Assembly (NCBI RefSeq): GCF_000148725.1
Contig: NZ_GL476319.1
Location: forward strand, 186,311-250,310
Reading direction: 5' to 3'
Source: Roseibium sp. TrichSKD4
GTDB taxonomy: Bacteria > Pseudomonadota > Alphaproteobacteria > Rhizobiales > Stappiaceae
Length of the DNA stretch: 64,000 bases
Shown: piece after piece, positions 18,451-27,953 of the stretch
How positions within the stretch are numbered: the stretch's first letter is position 1
How the letters are laid out: each line of letters begins with the position of its first letter
Translations under genes and position numbers: made by a program
Notes under the pieces: model-generated
What the model was told of the DNA's origin: nothing
The model's input: only the letters and a program-made list of their open reading frames with translations
The model's database searches: none

Positions 18451-19499
18451 CGGACCGTTTGGTCCACGATGCCCGCACCTGGTCCTTTTTTCAGGCTGTG
18501 GAGCATATTCAGCGTGCCTATGACGGGGGCAGTGAAGTCGGCAGTCACATGTTGCCGGGCGACGAAAAGATTTTCTTTTCCGTGGATCATCGATTGGGCT
18601 TCCCGATCTCCGACATCAACCGTATCGACCTGTCGAATTCAGACCAACTGAAAGCGAACGGGGCTGTTCCCGATATTCCATCAGACATTCATGTCAATGG
18701 GTCCGCTACGGGGGGACTTCGCCAGCCATTCCAGCTGGAAGTTGCCTTTTTGGGACTTCATGGCGCCAACTCGCCTCTTCCCTCCTATTATCAGGAAACC
18801 ATTGCCCGATATGACGCGGAAGGTTCGCTTCTCAAGGGCTTCTTTGACTTCTTTCACAATCGTCTGATCGGCCTCATGCACCGGACGATGCGAAAGTATC
18901 GGTACTATGTGCGCTATCAACCGGAGGCAAAAGACGGCTTTTCGCAGAATATGTTCTGCGTCTTCGGTCTGGCCGATCAAGAGGCCAGAGACAGTTCAAA
19001 GATCAATTGGGCCCGACTGCTAACCTTCACCGGCATTCTGGCGTCTCGAAACCGTTCTCCTCAGGTTGTTGCGAGCGTGGTCGCACATGCCTTTTTCCAC
19101 GAAGATGTGGAAGTGGAAGAATGGGTCCAGCGTAAGGTTGATATTCCGGCGAACCAGTTGTCAGCGCTGGGAAAACAGAACTTCCAGCTTGGGCAGGACG
19201 TCGTACTTGGCGACCGCGTGCCGGATCTGGCGAGCAAGTTCAACATCTACCTCAAAAATCTGAGTTTCGAGCGGTTTCAGGACTTTTTGCCGAGCGGCAA
19301 GGACCATGAACCTCTCAAGCAGCTGGTCGAGTTCATGCTGCGTGATCAACACGCATATGACATCAAGCTTGGCCTAGCTCCACGGCAGGCCAGACCTTTG
19401 GACCTGTCGGATTCCGATGAAGGCCACTTGGGCTGGTCTTCCTTCCTTGGGTCCGGAGATGCCGGTCAGCGCGATGTGCTGATAACGGCCAGATTGTGA
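18414..19499 (+). CDS. tssG: Type VI baseplate protein TssG
   Basis: A 361-residue partner of TssF in the T6SS wedge. The start ATG at 18414, inside tssF, is preceded by GAGG. Family features are ARTWSFFQAVEHIQRAY near the N-terminus, FLGLHGANSPLPSYYQETI mid-protein, and the FHNRLIGLMHRTMRKYRYYV helix. Length and order in the operon fit. Confidence 0.95.
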   Translation: MASEDRQTADNLTDRLVHDARTWSFFQAVEHIQRAYDGGSEVGSHMLPGDEKIFFSVDHRLGFPISDINRIDLSNSDQLKANGAVPDIPSDIHVNGSATGGLRQPFQLEVAFLGLHGANSPLPSYYQETIARYDAEGSLLKGFFDFFHNRLIGLMHRTMRKYRYYVRYQPEAKDGFSQNMFCVFGLADQEARDSSKINWARLLTFTGILASRNRSPQVVASVVAHAFFHEDVEVEEWVQRKVDIPANQLSALGKQNFQLGQDVVLGDRVPDLASKFNIYLKNLSFERFQDFLPSGKDHEPLKQLVEFMLRDQHAYDIKLGLAPRQARPLDLSDSDEGHLGWSSFLGSGDAGQRDVLITARL

Positions 19500-19509
19500 G
19501 GAATTTGCC

Positions 19510-20346
19510 ATGAAAATGATCCTCGCCGTCAACAACACCACCAATCTGGAAAGCGGGATTGCTGCGACCTCCGTTTTTGAGGCCTCAGGTGGTGTGATTG
19601 GCTCAGCACCGGATGCCGACTGGCAGCTGATGGACCGTGCTGGCTCCGTTGCGGACTTTCACGTCAAGGTGTTTCAGCAAGACGGCCATTTTTGCGCAAC
19701 GCCTCTCGACCGAGAAGGCATGGTGGTCAATCGCGCGTCCCGTCCGATGCAGAAGGGAACAACCTTCTCTGTTTCCGACGGCGACACATGGAACATCGGC
19801 GACTTTAACGTCTCTGTTTACATCGCAATTGATGAAAACACTGCCGCCGGTGGCTCGACACCCGGTGAGCAATGGGCCGGTCAGTTTTCCTCAATCGAGA
19901 CCCTTTTACCCGGTGCGTTGAAAAACGACGATCAACGGGAACAGCTAAATGCCAAAGCCATTCTTGCGGATTATTCCGCCGAGGATGATGAGAAGGCTGA
20001 ATTTTTCGCCACCAAAGATCGAGCCATCAAGGAAGCGCTCGATCCGGTCACACATTTGAACAAAGCCTCACAGAGCCTGGAAGACGATAGCAAGGATCCG
20101 GTTGTTCTGTTTGATCGCAAACGGGGGGCAAGCGCCATGTCCGACGAAAAAAGCCTGATCGATGATCTGAACGTAAAACCACAACAAGGCACTGAAAATC
20201 TCGGCCTTGATGACCCGATGGCTCAAAATGCCTTTTTCGCAGGACCCAAAGCAACAGATCAAAATGAGGATCTGGACAGCTATCTGCAGGAACTGACGCA
20301 AGCCGGGTCACGCAACATTAATGAGTCCGCCCTGAACAACGTCTAA
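19510..20346 (+). pseudogene. tagH: tagH 5' fragment: FHA-domain protein truncated by IS insertion
   Basis: The N-terminal part of a T6SS FHA-domain protein. The forkhead-associated fold covers about residues 1-105 (GGVIGSAPDADWQL, then MVVNRASRPMQKGTTFSVSDGDTWNIGDFNVSVYI). It would bind phosphothreonine peptides and regulate secretion after translation. Residues 1-271 are native. An IS then enters at 20324 and adds a 7-residue tail before a stop at 20346. Removing the IS and one AATG duplication restores one frame of 498 codons with the fragment at 21811-22493. The residues between the domains are acidic and low in complexity. The fragment may still give a stable FHA domain. Confidence 0.9.
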
Positions 20347-21806
20347 GCCATTGATGTTGCGCGTGGCCGAAGCAATACGCAAATATTCGATTTGACCGGT
20401 TTGGGGATGGGGTTTGTGATCCAGAGCAGCAAAATGATCAGTGCATTGAGGATCAGACGCAGGTTATGACCGGCTGCGGCCAGCAGGGCGTTGATGGCAT
20501 CGCCATTTTTGCCATTGAGGAAGTTCCGGTCAAGTCGTCCATCTGTTTTCATGTGGCCGATGGTGGCCTCGATCGCTGATCGTCGTTTCAGCTCACGCTT
20601 CATCTGTGCCGTCAGCCCGCGCTTCTGGCCGGAGATCATGACCTTGGCGTCGCCCTCATAATCATGCCCCCGATAGCCACGGTCCACATAGACACGCTCA
20701 GCTTTGGTGCCGCAGACTTTCTCAGCCTGACTGATGGTGTCATTCAAGGTGTGCCCATCATAGGGATTGCCCTCAAAAGCCCTCGCCGCAAGAACCAATC
20801 CTTCCCGATTGGTCGTGGCAATGCCAACCTTGGCCCCGAACTCGTAAGGTGTTCGCGCCTTGCCCTTGGCAATACAGGCCACTTCCGGCGCATGCATGGA
20901 ATAAATCTTGTTTTTGTCCTTGGGGGTCTGGGCCAGAAGCCGCTCCACCAGTCCCAGCAGACGGGAGAACCGGTGCTCAAGACCTTCGTTGCCTGCGATC
21001 TTGCGGGAGATGTCGCGATAGACCCGGCCCAGATAGGTCTTCAGCTTTTTGAGTTCCCGGCGCATCCGCTTGAACTGTTTGGCATGGGCATAACGGCCCG
21101 CCATCAAGGCCGCCTTTTTGGCAACTCTGGTATGGCTGCGACGCAAGATGATGCCGGCCCTCTTGGCCTGGCGCACCAGAAGCTGCAAGGCCTTGTGATA
21201 AAGACGGCTATCGGTGGGATGGGCAATGGCTTTGGGTTGAACGGTCGTATCAACCAAGACCCGCTCAAGGCTGCTCTTCTTGATCGTCCCGCTCTCAATC
21301 GCAACACCTACCGTAGCAGAAAGAAGCTTTTCCATTCCCTCAGGACCAATCCGTTTGCGCCAGCGGGTCATGGTTGAGGGATCAATGGGGAATTGGTGCT
21401 GGAAAAACTCAAAACCGCAGAAAGACTGCCAGTAGGGGTTTTCAACCCAACGCTCAACCGTCTCTTCATCGGAAAGATCGTACATGTGCTTGAGAAAGTG
21501 CAGCCCGGCCATCAGACGCGTTGGTTTGGCCGGTCGTCCCAAGGGGCGATAATGCCTGCCGAACTCCGCATCAAATTCATCCCAAGGCATCAGACCAGAC
21601 AGCCGCACCAACGAATGGTTCATATCGATGATTGCGGCCAGGCGTTCCTTGAACAGATCGCCACACCGTTTGTTGCGTTTTGAAGGTCTCATGAGAATAT
21701 GCCAGAAAATGCGTGCTTCGGATCAACTAACCGGCATATTCACACATCCAAAACCCAATGGGTATCCATACTCTTCAATCAGTTAAGGGGTTTTTCAGCG
21801 CGAACT
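20324..21806 (-). mobile_element. IS5-type insertion sequence, copy A (1483 bp), inserted in tagH
   Basis: A complete element. The ends are imperfect 17-bp inverted repeats, AGTCCGCCCTGAACAAC at 20324-20340 and the complement of AGTTCGCGCTGAAAAAC at 21790-21806 (14 of 17 match). A 4-bp target duplication AATG flanks it (20320-20323 and 21807-21810). It carries one transposase gene on the minus strand. It appears identical in length and sequence to the copy at 34414-35896, which implies recent transposition. The 4-bp duplication and the DDE transposase fit the IS5 family. Confidence 0.95.
20343..21692 (-). CDS. IS5-family transposase (copy A)
   Basis: A 449-residue DDE transposase. An N-terminal DUF772-like region (FGRHYRPLGRPAKPTRLMAG, then VERWVENPYWQSFCG) leads into the catalytic core. 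The acidic residues are likely the aspartates in VDTTVQ and VDRGYRG and the glutamate in RRSAIEATIGHMK. The start ATG at 21692 and the stop TAG at 20343-20345 both lie within the element, so the gene is intact. The protein is identical to that of copy B. Confidence 0.95.
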   Translation of the reverse strand: MRPSKRNKRCGDLFKERLAAIIDMNHSLVRLSGLMPWDEFDAEFGRHYRPLGRPAKPTRLMAGLHFLKHMYDLSDEETVERWVENPYWQSFCGFEFFQHQFPIDPSTMTRWRKRIGPEGMEKLLSATVGVAIESGTIKKSSLERVLVDTTVQPKAIAHPTDSRLYHKALQLLVRQAKRAGIILRRSHTRVAKKAALMAGRYAHAKQFKRMRRELKKLKTYLGRVYRDISRKIAGNEGLEHRFSRLLGLVERLLAQTPKDKNKIYSMHAPEVACIAKGKARTPYEFGAKVGIATTNREGLVLAARAFEGNPYDGHTLNDTISQAEKVCGTKAERVYVDRGYRGHDYEGDAKVMISGQKRGLTAQMKRELKRRSAIEATIGHMKTDGRLDRNFLNGKNGDAINALLAAAGHNLRLILNALIILLLWITNPIPKPVKSNICVLLRPRATSMA

Positions 21807-22493
21807 AATGACATCCGCGCCCGTGAAGAGTGGCATGGCAACGTGCAGTCAGGCAGTTTTGACGAAAATGAACAAGTCGACCACGTTGTTCTACGCCCCC
21901 TCCTCAGCGCGATGGGCCTGCCGGTTGCAGACATGTCTGTGCCAGAGGCCAACCGGGTGGCCCGCGAAACAGGCGAAGCGATGTTGGCGGCCATCATCGG
22001 CCTGATGGAAATTCACAATCGACAGGGCGATGACCGCAACAGTCTCAACGACACCCATTTGCATCCGGTCGAAGACAACCCCCTACGGCTTGGCATGAAC
22101 CCGGGAGAGGCCGTTCGCCACCTGTTTCTGGTGCAAAGTCCGGTTCACCTGAACGCGCCGGCGGCGATTGAAGAAAGCCTTGCGCAAATCACAGCGCACG
22201 AAGAAGCAAGCCAAACGGCAATCGAAGCTGCTTTGGAAGCGGTCCTGACCGCCTTATCCCCGCAGCATCTGTCCCGTCGCTTTGCCCGCTACAAGGGTCA
22301 TGCCCCGAAAACCGGCGACCCGGATGCGTGGCATTGGCAGATGTATCAGCACTACTACAGCGAGATGAAGTCAGATCGTCAGCGTGGCCTTGGCCGCATG
22401 TTCTGGGAAATCTTCCGGCAGGTCTATGACCGTGAAATGCGCAGCAAGACGCTGCAAAGCCAATTCGGGGGCTCACCGCTCAATGACAGCTAG
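21807..22493 (+). pseudogene. tagH: tagH 3' fragment: C-terminal domain of T6SS FHA protein
   Basis: The second part of the interrupted gene (residues 272-498 of the ancestral protein). It carries the TagH C-terminal domain: VDHVVLRPLLSAMGLP, ARETGEAMLAAIIGLMEI, FLVQSPVHLN, and LSRRFARYKGHAPKTGDPDAWHWQMYQHYY. An open frame runs in from the IS end starting at 21699, so a hybrid with an IS-derived N-terminus could be made if a promoter reads out of the element. It overlaps tssJ by 11 nt. Confidence 0.88.
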
Positions 22494-23046
22494 CAAGTCC
22501 CCTTTCTGGCGATTGTCACTTCGAATGCTCTCGGTTGGCTGTCTTGTGACGGGCGCCGTGCTTCTTTCTGCCTGTGGAGCGCAGGAGATTCCCGGCAAAG
22601 TCATCAAGGTTATCGCGGATCCCAAAATCGCCGTCGGGGAGCCGAAAGACCAGCCGACATTGGTGGATATCACCGTCTATGCGGAGCCCGGAGCCAACCG
22701 GAACGATGGCGGTGAAGCTGTTCCAATTGACGTCTGGATCTTCCAGCTCAGTGACGATGGCAAGTTTTTTCAAGCCGAATTCGACCGTTTGACGACAGAA
22801 CCAGCAGCTGTGCTTTCCACCACCTTCGTCAAGGTGAAGGAGGTGCAAGTTCCACCCGGAGAATCCAAGACAATCAATGAGCTGGAACTTAAAAAAGACA
22901 CGACCTTCATTGGAATTGCCGGCGGTTACGTCGATCCCGACAAGGTGGATTGGCGAACCGTAGAAGCCGTCAAGTCCAAGGGCGAAACCTACAAGCTTCT
23001 GGCTGTCATGAACCGCCGGAAAATCATCACGAACCTTCATCGCTGA
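22483..23046 (+). CDS. tssJ: Type VI outer-membrane lipoprotein TssJ
   Basis: A 187-residue lipoprotein that anchors the TssJLM membrane complex to the outer membrane. A signal peptide ends in a lipobox LSAC, with the acylated cysteine at residue 31. The beta-sandwich follows (VDITVYAEPGANRNDGGEAVPIDVWIFQLSDDGKF). ATG 22483 is favoured because it overlaps the tagH stop and gives a proper lipoprotein signal; a longer frame from 22384 has no signal at its start. The IS upstream may reduce its transcription. Confidence 0.9.
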   Translation: MTASKSPFWRLSLRMLSVGCLVTGAVLLSACGAQEIPGKVIKVIADPKIAVGEPKDQPTLVDITVYAEPGANRNDGGEAVPIDVWIFQLSDDGKFFQAEFDRLTTEPAAVLSTTFVKVKEVQVPPGESKTINELELKKDTTFIGIAGGYVDPDKVDWRTVEAVKSKGETYKLLAVMNRRKIITNLHR

Positions 23047-23076
23047 GCTTCGCGTAACGAGCAGGATTGCTAACGT

Positions 23077-24426
23077 ATGTCTTTGAGAAACCATGTTGTC
23101 TGGCGGGATGGGCTGTTTTTGAAGCCCCACCACTTTCAACAGCAACAGCGATACATGGAATACCTGGTCAAGACCCGGGCCGATACGCTCGACCCTTACC
23201 AGACTGGCTTGTCTCGCATTGAAATCAACCTTGAGAACCTGCTGCATGGCAAGGTACTGGTCGATTATGCTCAAGGCGTTTTCCCCGACGGCTCCATTTT
23301 GGACATTCCGGGTGAAACCAGCCCGCCGGAAGCGCTGGATGTCAGCACCCGCAGCATTGTCGATCAGCGCATTTATATCGCACTGCCCCTCCGCCTGAAT
23401 GGCGTACCGGAAGTCGAGGATGCGATACAGCCTCAAGACAACACGCGTATGCGCGCTGTTGATCAGGAAGTGCGAGACAATGCCTCTGTCGACACCGAGC
23501 CGTTCATGGTCAGCGTGGCGCAATATCGTGTCCGCCTGATGCTGGAAGAAGAAGACCGGTCTTCCTACACATGCTTGCCGATTGCGCGCATCCGCGAAAA
23601 ACGCTCGGACGGCAGCTTGGTACTGGATGATGAGTTTCTGCCAACTGCTGCCAACATCGAGGCGTTGCCGACCCTGAAGAAAGTGCTGGATGATTTTGTC
23701 GGCCTACTTCAGCAGCGAGCCCGGCAGATTTCAGCGCGTCTCGGCAGCCCGGGCCAGCGCGGCGTTTCGGACGTATCCGACTTCCTGATGCTGCAGACAG
23801 TTAACCGTCTGTGGCCTGAATTCCGCCATTTGTCGACGATCACCGGGGTTCACCCGAAAGACCTGTTCATGACATTTGCCAAGGCGGCTGGTGAATTGGC
23901 GACCTTCTCTCACGATCAGCGCATGCCACCTGCATGGCCCGCCTATCATCATGAAGAGCCGCGAGTTTGTTTTGATCCAGTGATTGCGTCTTTGCGCCAA
24001 GCGCTGACGGCTATTTTCGAGGCAAACGCCATCGCACTGCCGTTGCAAAAACAGAAATTCGGTATTTACACATCTCCGATTGCTGACCGCAGTCTCATGC
24101 AAAACGCTATCTTTGTTATTGCCATCAAGGCCAGCGTTCAACTGGAGAAGCTGGCGAAGGACTTTCCGGCCCAGACCAAAGTGTCTTCGATTGAGAAAAT
24201 CCGCGAACTCATTCAATTGCATTTGCCGGGTGTGGTTTTGCAGCGCTTGCCATCGCCGCCGCGCCAACTGCCCTATCACGCCGGGTTCACTTACTTCCAG
24301 CTTGATCAAAATTCGGCCGGTTGGGGCCATATGGACAATGCCAGCGGGTTTGCCTTCCACGTCGCTGGCACCTTCCCTGATTTGGACATGCAGTTCTGGG
24401 CGATACGAAACGAAAGGGCATCGTGA
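23077..24426 (+). CDS. tssK: Type VI baseplate protein TssK
   Basis: A 449-residue trimeric connector between the baseplate and the TssLM membrane complex. The N-terminus (HVVWRDGLFLKPHHFQQQQRYME) is diagnostic. The C-terminal part (YHAGFTYFQLDQNSAGW...FHVAGTFPDLDMQFWAIR) is the TssL-binding region. It lies 30 nt after tssJ, and its TGA overlaps the tssL start. Confidence 0.96.
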   Translation: MSLRNHVVWRDGLFLKPHHFQQQQRYMEYLVKTRADTLDPYQTGLSRIEINLENLLHGKVLVDYAQGVFPDGSILDIPGETSPPEALDVSTRSIVDQRIYIALPLRLNGVPEVEDAIQPQDNTRMRAVDQEVRDNASVDTEPFMVSVAQYRVRLMLEEEDRSSYTCLPIARIREKRSDGSLVLDDEFLPTAANIEALPTLKKVLDDFVGLLQQRARQISARLGSPGQRGVSDVSDFLMLQTVNRLWPEFRHLSTITGVHPKDLFMTFAKAAGELATFSHDQRMPPAWPAYHHEEPRVCFDPVIASLRQALTAIFEANAIALPLQKQKFGIYTSPIADRSLMQNAIFVIAIKASVQLEKLAKDFPAQTKVSSIEKIRELIQLHLPGVVLQRLPSPPRQLPYHAGFTYFQLDQNSAGWGHMDNASGFAFHVAGTFPDLDMQFWAIRNERAS

Positions 24427-25232
24427 TGAACGAAGTTGCCAATATTTTCGACATGGAGCCCGCCGTTCCGCTGGAAAACGGGCTCGACACACACACGCAA
24501 AAAACCAGCGCCCCGGCGTTACCTCCGATCAATCGGCTGGCCTTTCCGCTGCGCGGCAACAGTATCAACCGCATTGTCGATGCCAGCCAGTCGCTGCTGG
24601 CACTGATTGCCCGGATACCGGATGTCGCTGAGTTCAACAACATTGACCACTTGCACCGGGACATAAAGGCAGAGATTGAATCTCTGGAGTTGGAACTCCA
24701 TCGGGACGGGTATGATCGGGCCACCATCCTGGCGCATCGCTATTGTCTGTGTTCGGCAATTGATGAAGCCGTGATGTGCTCAAAATGGGGTGAAGAATCC
24801 GACTGGTCAGAGCGGAGCTTGCTGGCGCTGTTCCACTCGGAGACATGGGGTGGTGAAAAGTTCTTTATCGTTCTGGGGCGTTTGATGCGCGACCCTCCGC
24901 GTTACATTGAGCTAATCGAATTCCTCTACCTGCTGCTTTGCCTCGGCTTCGAGGGCAAATATCGGGTCATGCACAATGGCCGTACGCAGCTGGAAGATGT
25001 CATTCGCGAGGTTCACGATGCCATTCGCAAGGAGCGCGGTGATCCTCCCGAAAAGCTCGTCTCTTTCCGCGACAAGGTGTTTGAAAAAGTCCATTTCGTG
25101 CATCGGCAAACCCCGGTGTCCGTAATCTGGATAGTTTTTACCTGCCTCTGCGCCCTGACTTTTGCCGGTTTCTATTTTGCGATTGACCAATACACGGACT
25201 CAGTCGTGTACCAATTGAAAAACATGCTTTGA
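24426..25232 (+). CDS. tssL: Type VI inner-membrane protein TssL (DotU family)
   Basis: A 268-residue, tail-anchored cytoplasmic protein of the TssJLM complex. The DotU core runs over LLALIARIPDVAEFNN, CLCSAIDEAVMCSKWG, and ELIEFLYLLLCLGFEGKYRVM. A single C-terminal helix (about residues 235-255) is the membrane anchor. It is a short form with no OmpA/peptidoglycan-binding extension. I chose ATG 24426 (TGATG with tssK, with AAAGGG about 7 nt upstream); GTG 24423 is possible. Confidence 0.94.
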   Translation: MNEVANIFDMEPAVPLENGLDTHTQKTSAPALPPINRLAFPLRGNSINRIVDASQSLLALIARIPDVAEFNNIDHLHRDIKAEIESLELELHRDGYDRATILAHRYCLCSAIDEAVMCSKWGEESDWSERSLLALFHSETWGGEKFFIVLGRLMRDPPRYIELIEFLYLLLCLGFEGKYRVMHNGRTQLEDVIREVHDAIRKERGDPPEKLVSFRDKVFEKVHFVHRQTPVSVIWIVFTCLCALTFAGFYFAIDQYTDSVVYQLKNML

Positions 25233-25247
25233 TTTTTGGAGTACACA

Positions 25248-27950
25248 ATGGCTCGGCTGGATATCCGTTCCCTGATCGACCGCCTCAACACCTGTTCCAG
25301 GAGAGCGATTGAAGAAGCTGGCTCCATTTGCGTTGCCAACTCTCATCGGGAAGTCACCGTAGAACATTTTCTGTCCGCTTTGGTCAAAGAACCCGGTGCC
25401 GATGTTCGAATTATTTTGAAGGAAAACGGTGTTGATCCGGATGGTTTGTACGAGGCAATTGCACGAACATTCCCCCGCTTGCGCCAAACCCAATCCGACC
25501 GCACACCAACCTTCTCACCACTGCTGTTGGACCTACTGCAGGACGCCTGGATCATCACGTCTGTCCAGTTGCAGGAGCCAGCCATTCGCTCGGGCGCGCT
25601 TCTAATCGCAATCCTTGGCGACCTCGGTCGCTATTGCGATTATGCCTATTATGATCGCTTGTCTTCGCTGTCCGCTGATGAGCTGACGCGCAAGTTTGCC
25701 GACCTGACTGCTGGCTCAGTTGAGGAAAGCAATGCGGGTGCGGCGGAGCACCATGCTGCAAGCGGCGGTTCTGCAGCTTTGGATCAGGGTGACAGCGCGC
25801 TCGCCCGCTTTGGTACCAACTTCACCGAGCTGGCGCGCCAGGGCGAAATTGACCCGATCTTCTGCCGGGACCGGGAAATCCGCCAGATTGTCGAAATCCT
25901 GTGCCGTCGGCGCAAGAACAACCCGATTTGCGTTGGCGAAGCCGGGGTTGGCAAAACGGCACTTGCTGAAGGGTTTGCGCTAAAAGTTGCGGAAGGCGAT
26001 GTTCCTGAATCCCTGAAAGGTGTTGCTGTTTGGGGTCTTGATGTCGGGTCCCTGCAAGCGGGCGCTTCGATGAAAGGCGAGTTTGAAAAGCGCCTGAAGG
26101 CCGTCATTGAAGAAGTGAAGGCCAGCCCGGTACCGATCATTCTTTTCATCGACGAAGCACACACGCTGATTGGCGCAGGTGGTGACAAGGGGGGCTCCGA
26201 TGCTGCCAACCTTTTGAAACCAGCTCTTGCGCGCGGCGAGCTCAAGACAATCGCCGCAACCACCTGGAGCGAATACAAGACCTATTTTGAAAAAGACCCA
26301 GCCCTCACCCGGCGCTTTCAGCTTGTCAAACTGGATGAGCCAAGCGTTGAAGATGCTGTGATCATTTTACGCGGCCTGAAAGACTCTTACGAAAAGGCTC
26401 ACGGGGTCTATATCTCTGAGAAGGCGCTCGAAGCCGCCGCCCGCCTGTCCGCGCGCTACATCACAGGTCGGCAACTGCCTGATAAAGCGATTGACGTCAT
26501 TGATACGGCCTGCGCTCGGGTGAAGGCCTGTTTTGATGCCCTACCTGCGGAAATGGAAAGCATGATGCAGGAGCAAAAGGCTCTGGAGCGAGAGCGGCTT
26601 GGCCTGTTGCGTGACCAATCGCTCGGCCATCTCTCGCCGGAACAGCTTGACCGTCTGCATTATCTGGATGAACGCGAAGGCGAATTGGCCGGCGAAATAT
26701 CCGCTTTGGACGAGCGCCTTGATCATCAGCGCGCTCTCGCCGGTGAGTTGGTTGTCCAGCGTCAAACCCTGCTGACTGGTGTGGATTCAGATGCAGATGG
26801 CGACCTTCCGTCGCAAGACGAGCTTGCGCGGCTCTCTGACGAGTTCCAAGCCATTCGCGAACAAGACCGACTGGTTCCGATTGAAGTTGGAGCGGCGGAA
26901 GTGGCGGCTGTTATCGGCGATTGGACCGGTATCCCGGTCACCTCAATGGTGGAAGATGACTACCAACGTTTGCTGACCTTGGCGGAAACGATGAACCAGA
27001 CCATTCGGGGTCAGGATCACGCTCTGGCAGCAGTTGAGGAGCGGTTGCGCGCTTCCCGGCTTGATCTTCATCGCAAGGGTCAACCGCTTGGCGTGTTCCT
27101 GCTGGCGGGTCCATCAGGCGTTGGCAAAACCGAAACGGCACTCGAAGTCGCACGGCAGCTCTTTGGCGGCGAGCAATTCCTGACCACCATCAACATGTCG
27201 GAATATCAAGAACGGCACACAATTTCCCGGCTGATCGGTTCTCCCCCCGGCTATGTGGGGTATGGAGAAGGCGGCATATTGACTGAAGCCATCCGCAAGA
27301 AACCCTATTCGGTCGTGCTGCTCGACGAGGTGGAAAAAGCAGACGCCAACGTTCTCAATCTCTTCTATCAGGCGTTTGACAAGGGTGAACTCGCCGACGG
27401 TGAAGGCCGTTTGATTGACTGCAAGAATGTTGTCTTCTTTTTGACCAGCAATCTTGGGTCGGACCAGATTGAAAACTGGGTGGCAACGGCCGAAGAAGGC
27501 AAAATCCCGTCTGCGGCGGTGATGGCGCGGTCTCTACAGCCCCTGTTTGCCCAGCATTTCAAACCGGCGCTTCTCGCGCGGATGGAGCCAATCGTTTATT
27601 TGCCGCTCTCTGATGATGTCATGGCGGAAATCGTCGGACTGAAACTGGCTTCGCTAAAACAACTCCTGTCCGACAGCCAAAACATTGAACTGACGGTGAC
27701 AGGCGCCGCAGCCACGCGAGTTCAGGCCATGTGCGGTATTTCAGCCAACGGTGCTCGGTTTGTGGATCAGGTGATCCAGCGCCAGCTACTGCCGACACTT
27801 TCGCTGGAAATTCTGGAAACTGGCCAACGCGGCGAAACCCTGTCTGCCATTACCATTGATTATGCGGATGAAACCGGTTTTGCGTTTCAGACTGCCGTGG
27901 TTGATACGGACGCTGCAGAGCCCGACCTCGAAGCTGTTCCGGGAGAGTGA
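25248..27950 (+). CDS. tssH: Type VI ATPase TssH (ClpV)
   Basis: A 900-residue AAA+ unfoldase that disassembles the contracted TssBC sheath. The Clp N-domain covers about residues 1-150. The first nucleotide-binding domain has Walker A GEAGVGKT at 230-237 and a DEAH box. A coiled middle domain (about 410-540) and a second ATPase domain with GPSGVGKT near 620 follow. The N-terminal region and the T6SS setting distinguish it from ClpB. ATG 25248 with GGAG upstream is preferred over an in-frame TTG at 25236. Confidence 0.96.
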   Translation: MARLDIRSLIDRLNTCSRRAIEEAGSICVANSHREVTVEHFLSALVKEPGADVRIILKENGVDPDGLYEAIARTFPRLRQTQSDRTPTFSPLLLDLLQDAWIITSVQLQEPAIRSGALLIAILGDLGRYCDYAYYDRLSSLSADELTRKFADLTAGSVEESNAGAAEHHAASGGSAALDQGDSALARFGTNFTELARQGEIDPIFCRDREIRQIVEILCRRRKNNPICVGEAGVGKTALAEGFALKVAEGDVPESLKGVAVWGLDVGSLQAGASMKGEFEKRLKAVIEEVKASPVPIILFIDEAHTLIGAGGDKGGSDAANLLKPALARGELKTIAATTWSEYKTYFEKDPALTRRFQLVKLDEPSVEDAVIILRGLKDSYEKAHGVYISEKALEAAARLSARYITGRQLPDKAIDVIDTACARVKACFDALPAEMESMMQEQKALERERLGLLRDQSLGHLSPEQLDRLHYLDEREGELAGEISALDERLDHQRALAGELVVQRQTLLTGVDSDADGDLPSQDELARLSDEFQAIREQDRLVPIEVGAAEVAAVIGDWTGIPVTSMVEDDYQRLLTLAETMNQTIRGQDHALAAVEERLRASRLDLHRKGQPLGVFLLAGPSGVGKTETALEVARQLFGGEQFLTTINMSEYQERHTISRLIGSPPGYVGYGEGGILTEAIRKKPYSVVLLDEVEKADANVLNLFYQAFDKGELADGEGRLIDCKNVVFFLTSNLGSDQIENWVATAEEGKIPSAAVMARSLQPLFAQHFKPALLARMEPIVYLPLSDDVMAEIVGLKLASLKQLLSDSQNIELTVTGAAATRVQAMCGISANGARFVDQVIQRQLLPTLSLEILETGQRGETLSAITIDYADETGFAFQTAVVDTDAAEPDLEAVPGE

Positions 27951-27953
27951 TCC

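Noticed and set aside
20664-21377. 237-codon frame antisense to the transposase (and its twin at 34843-35556)
   Set aside because: It exists only because it is the complement of the transposase gene; both copies share it, and there is no independent evidence.
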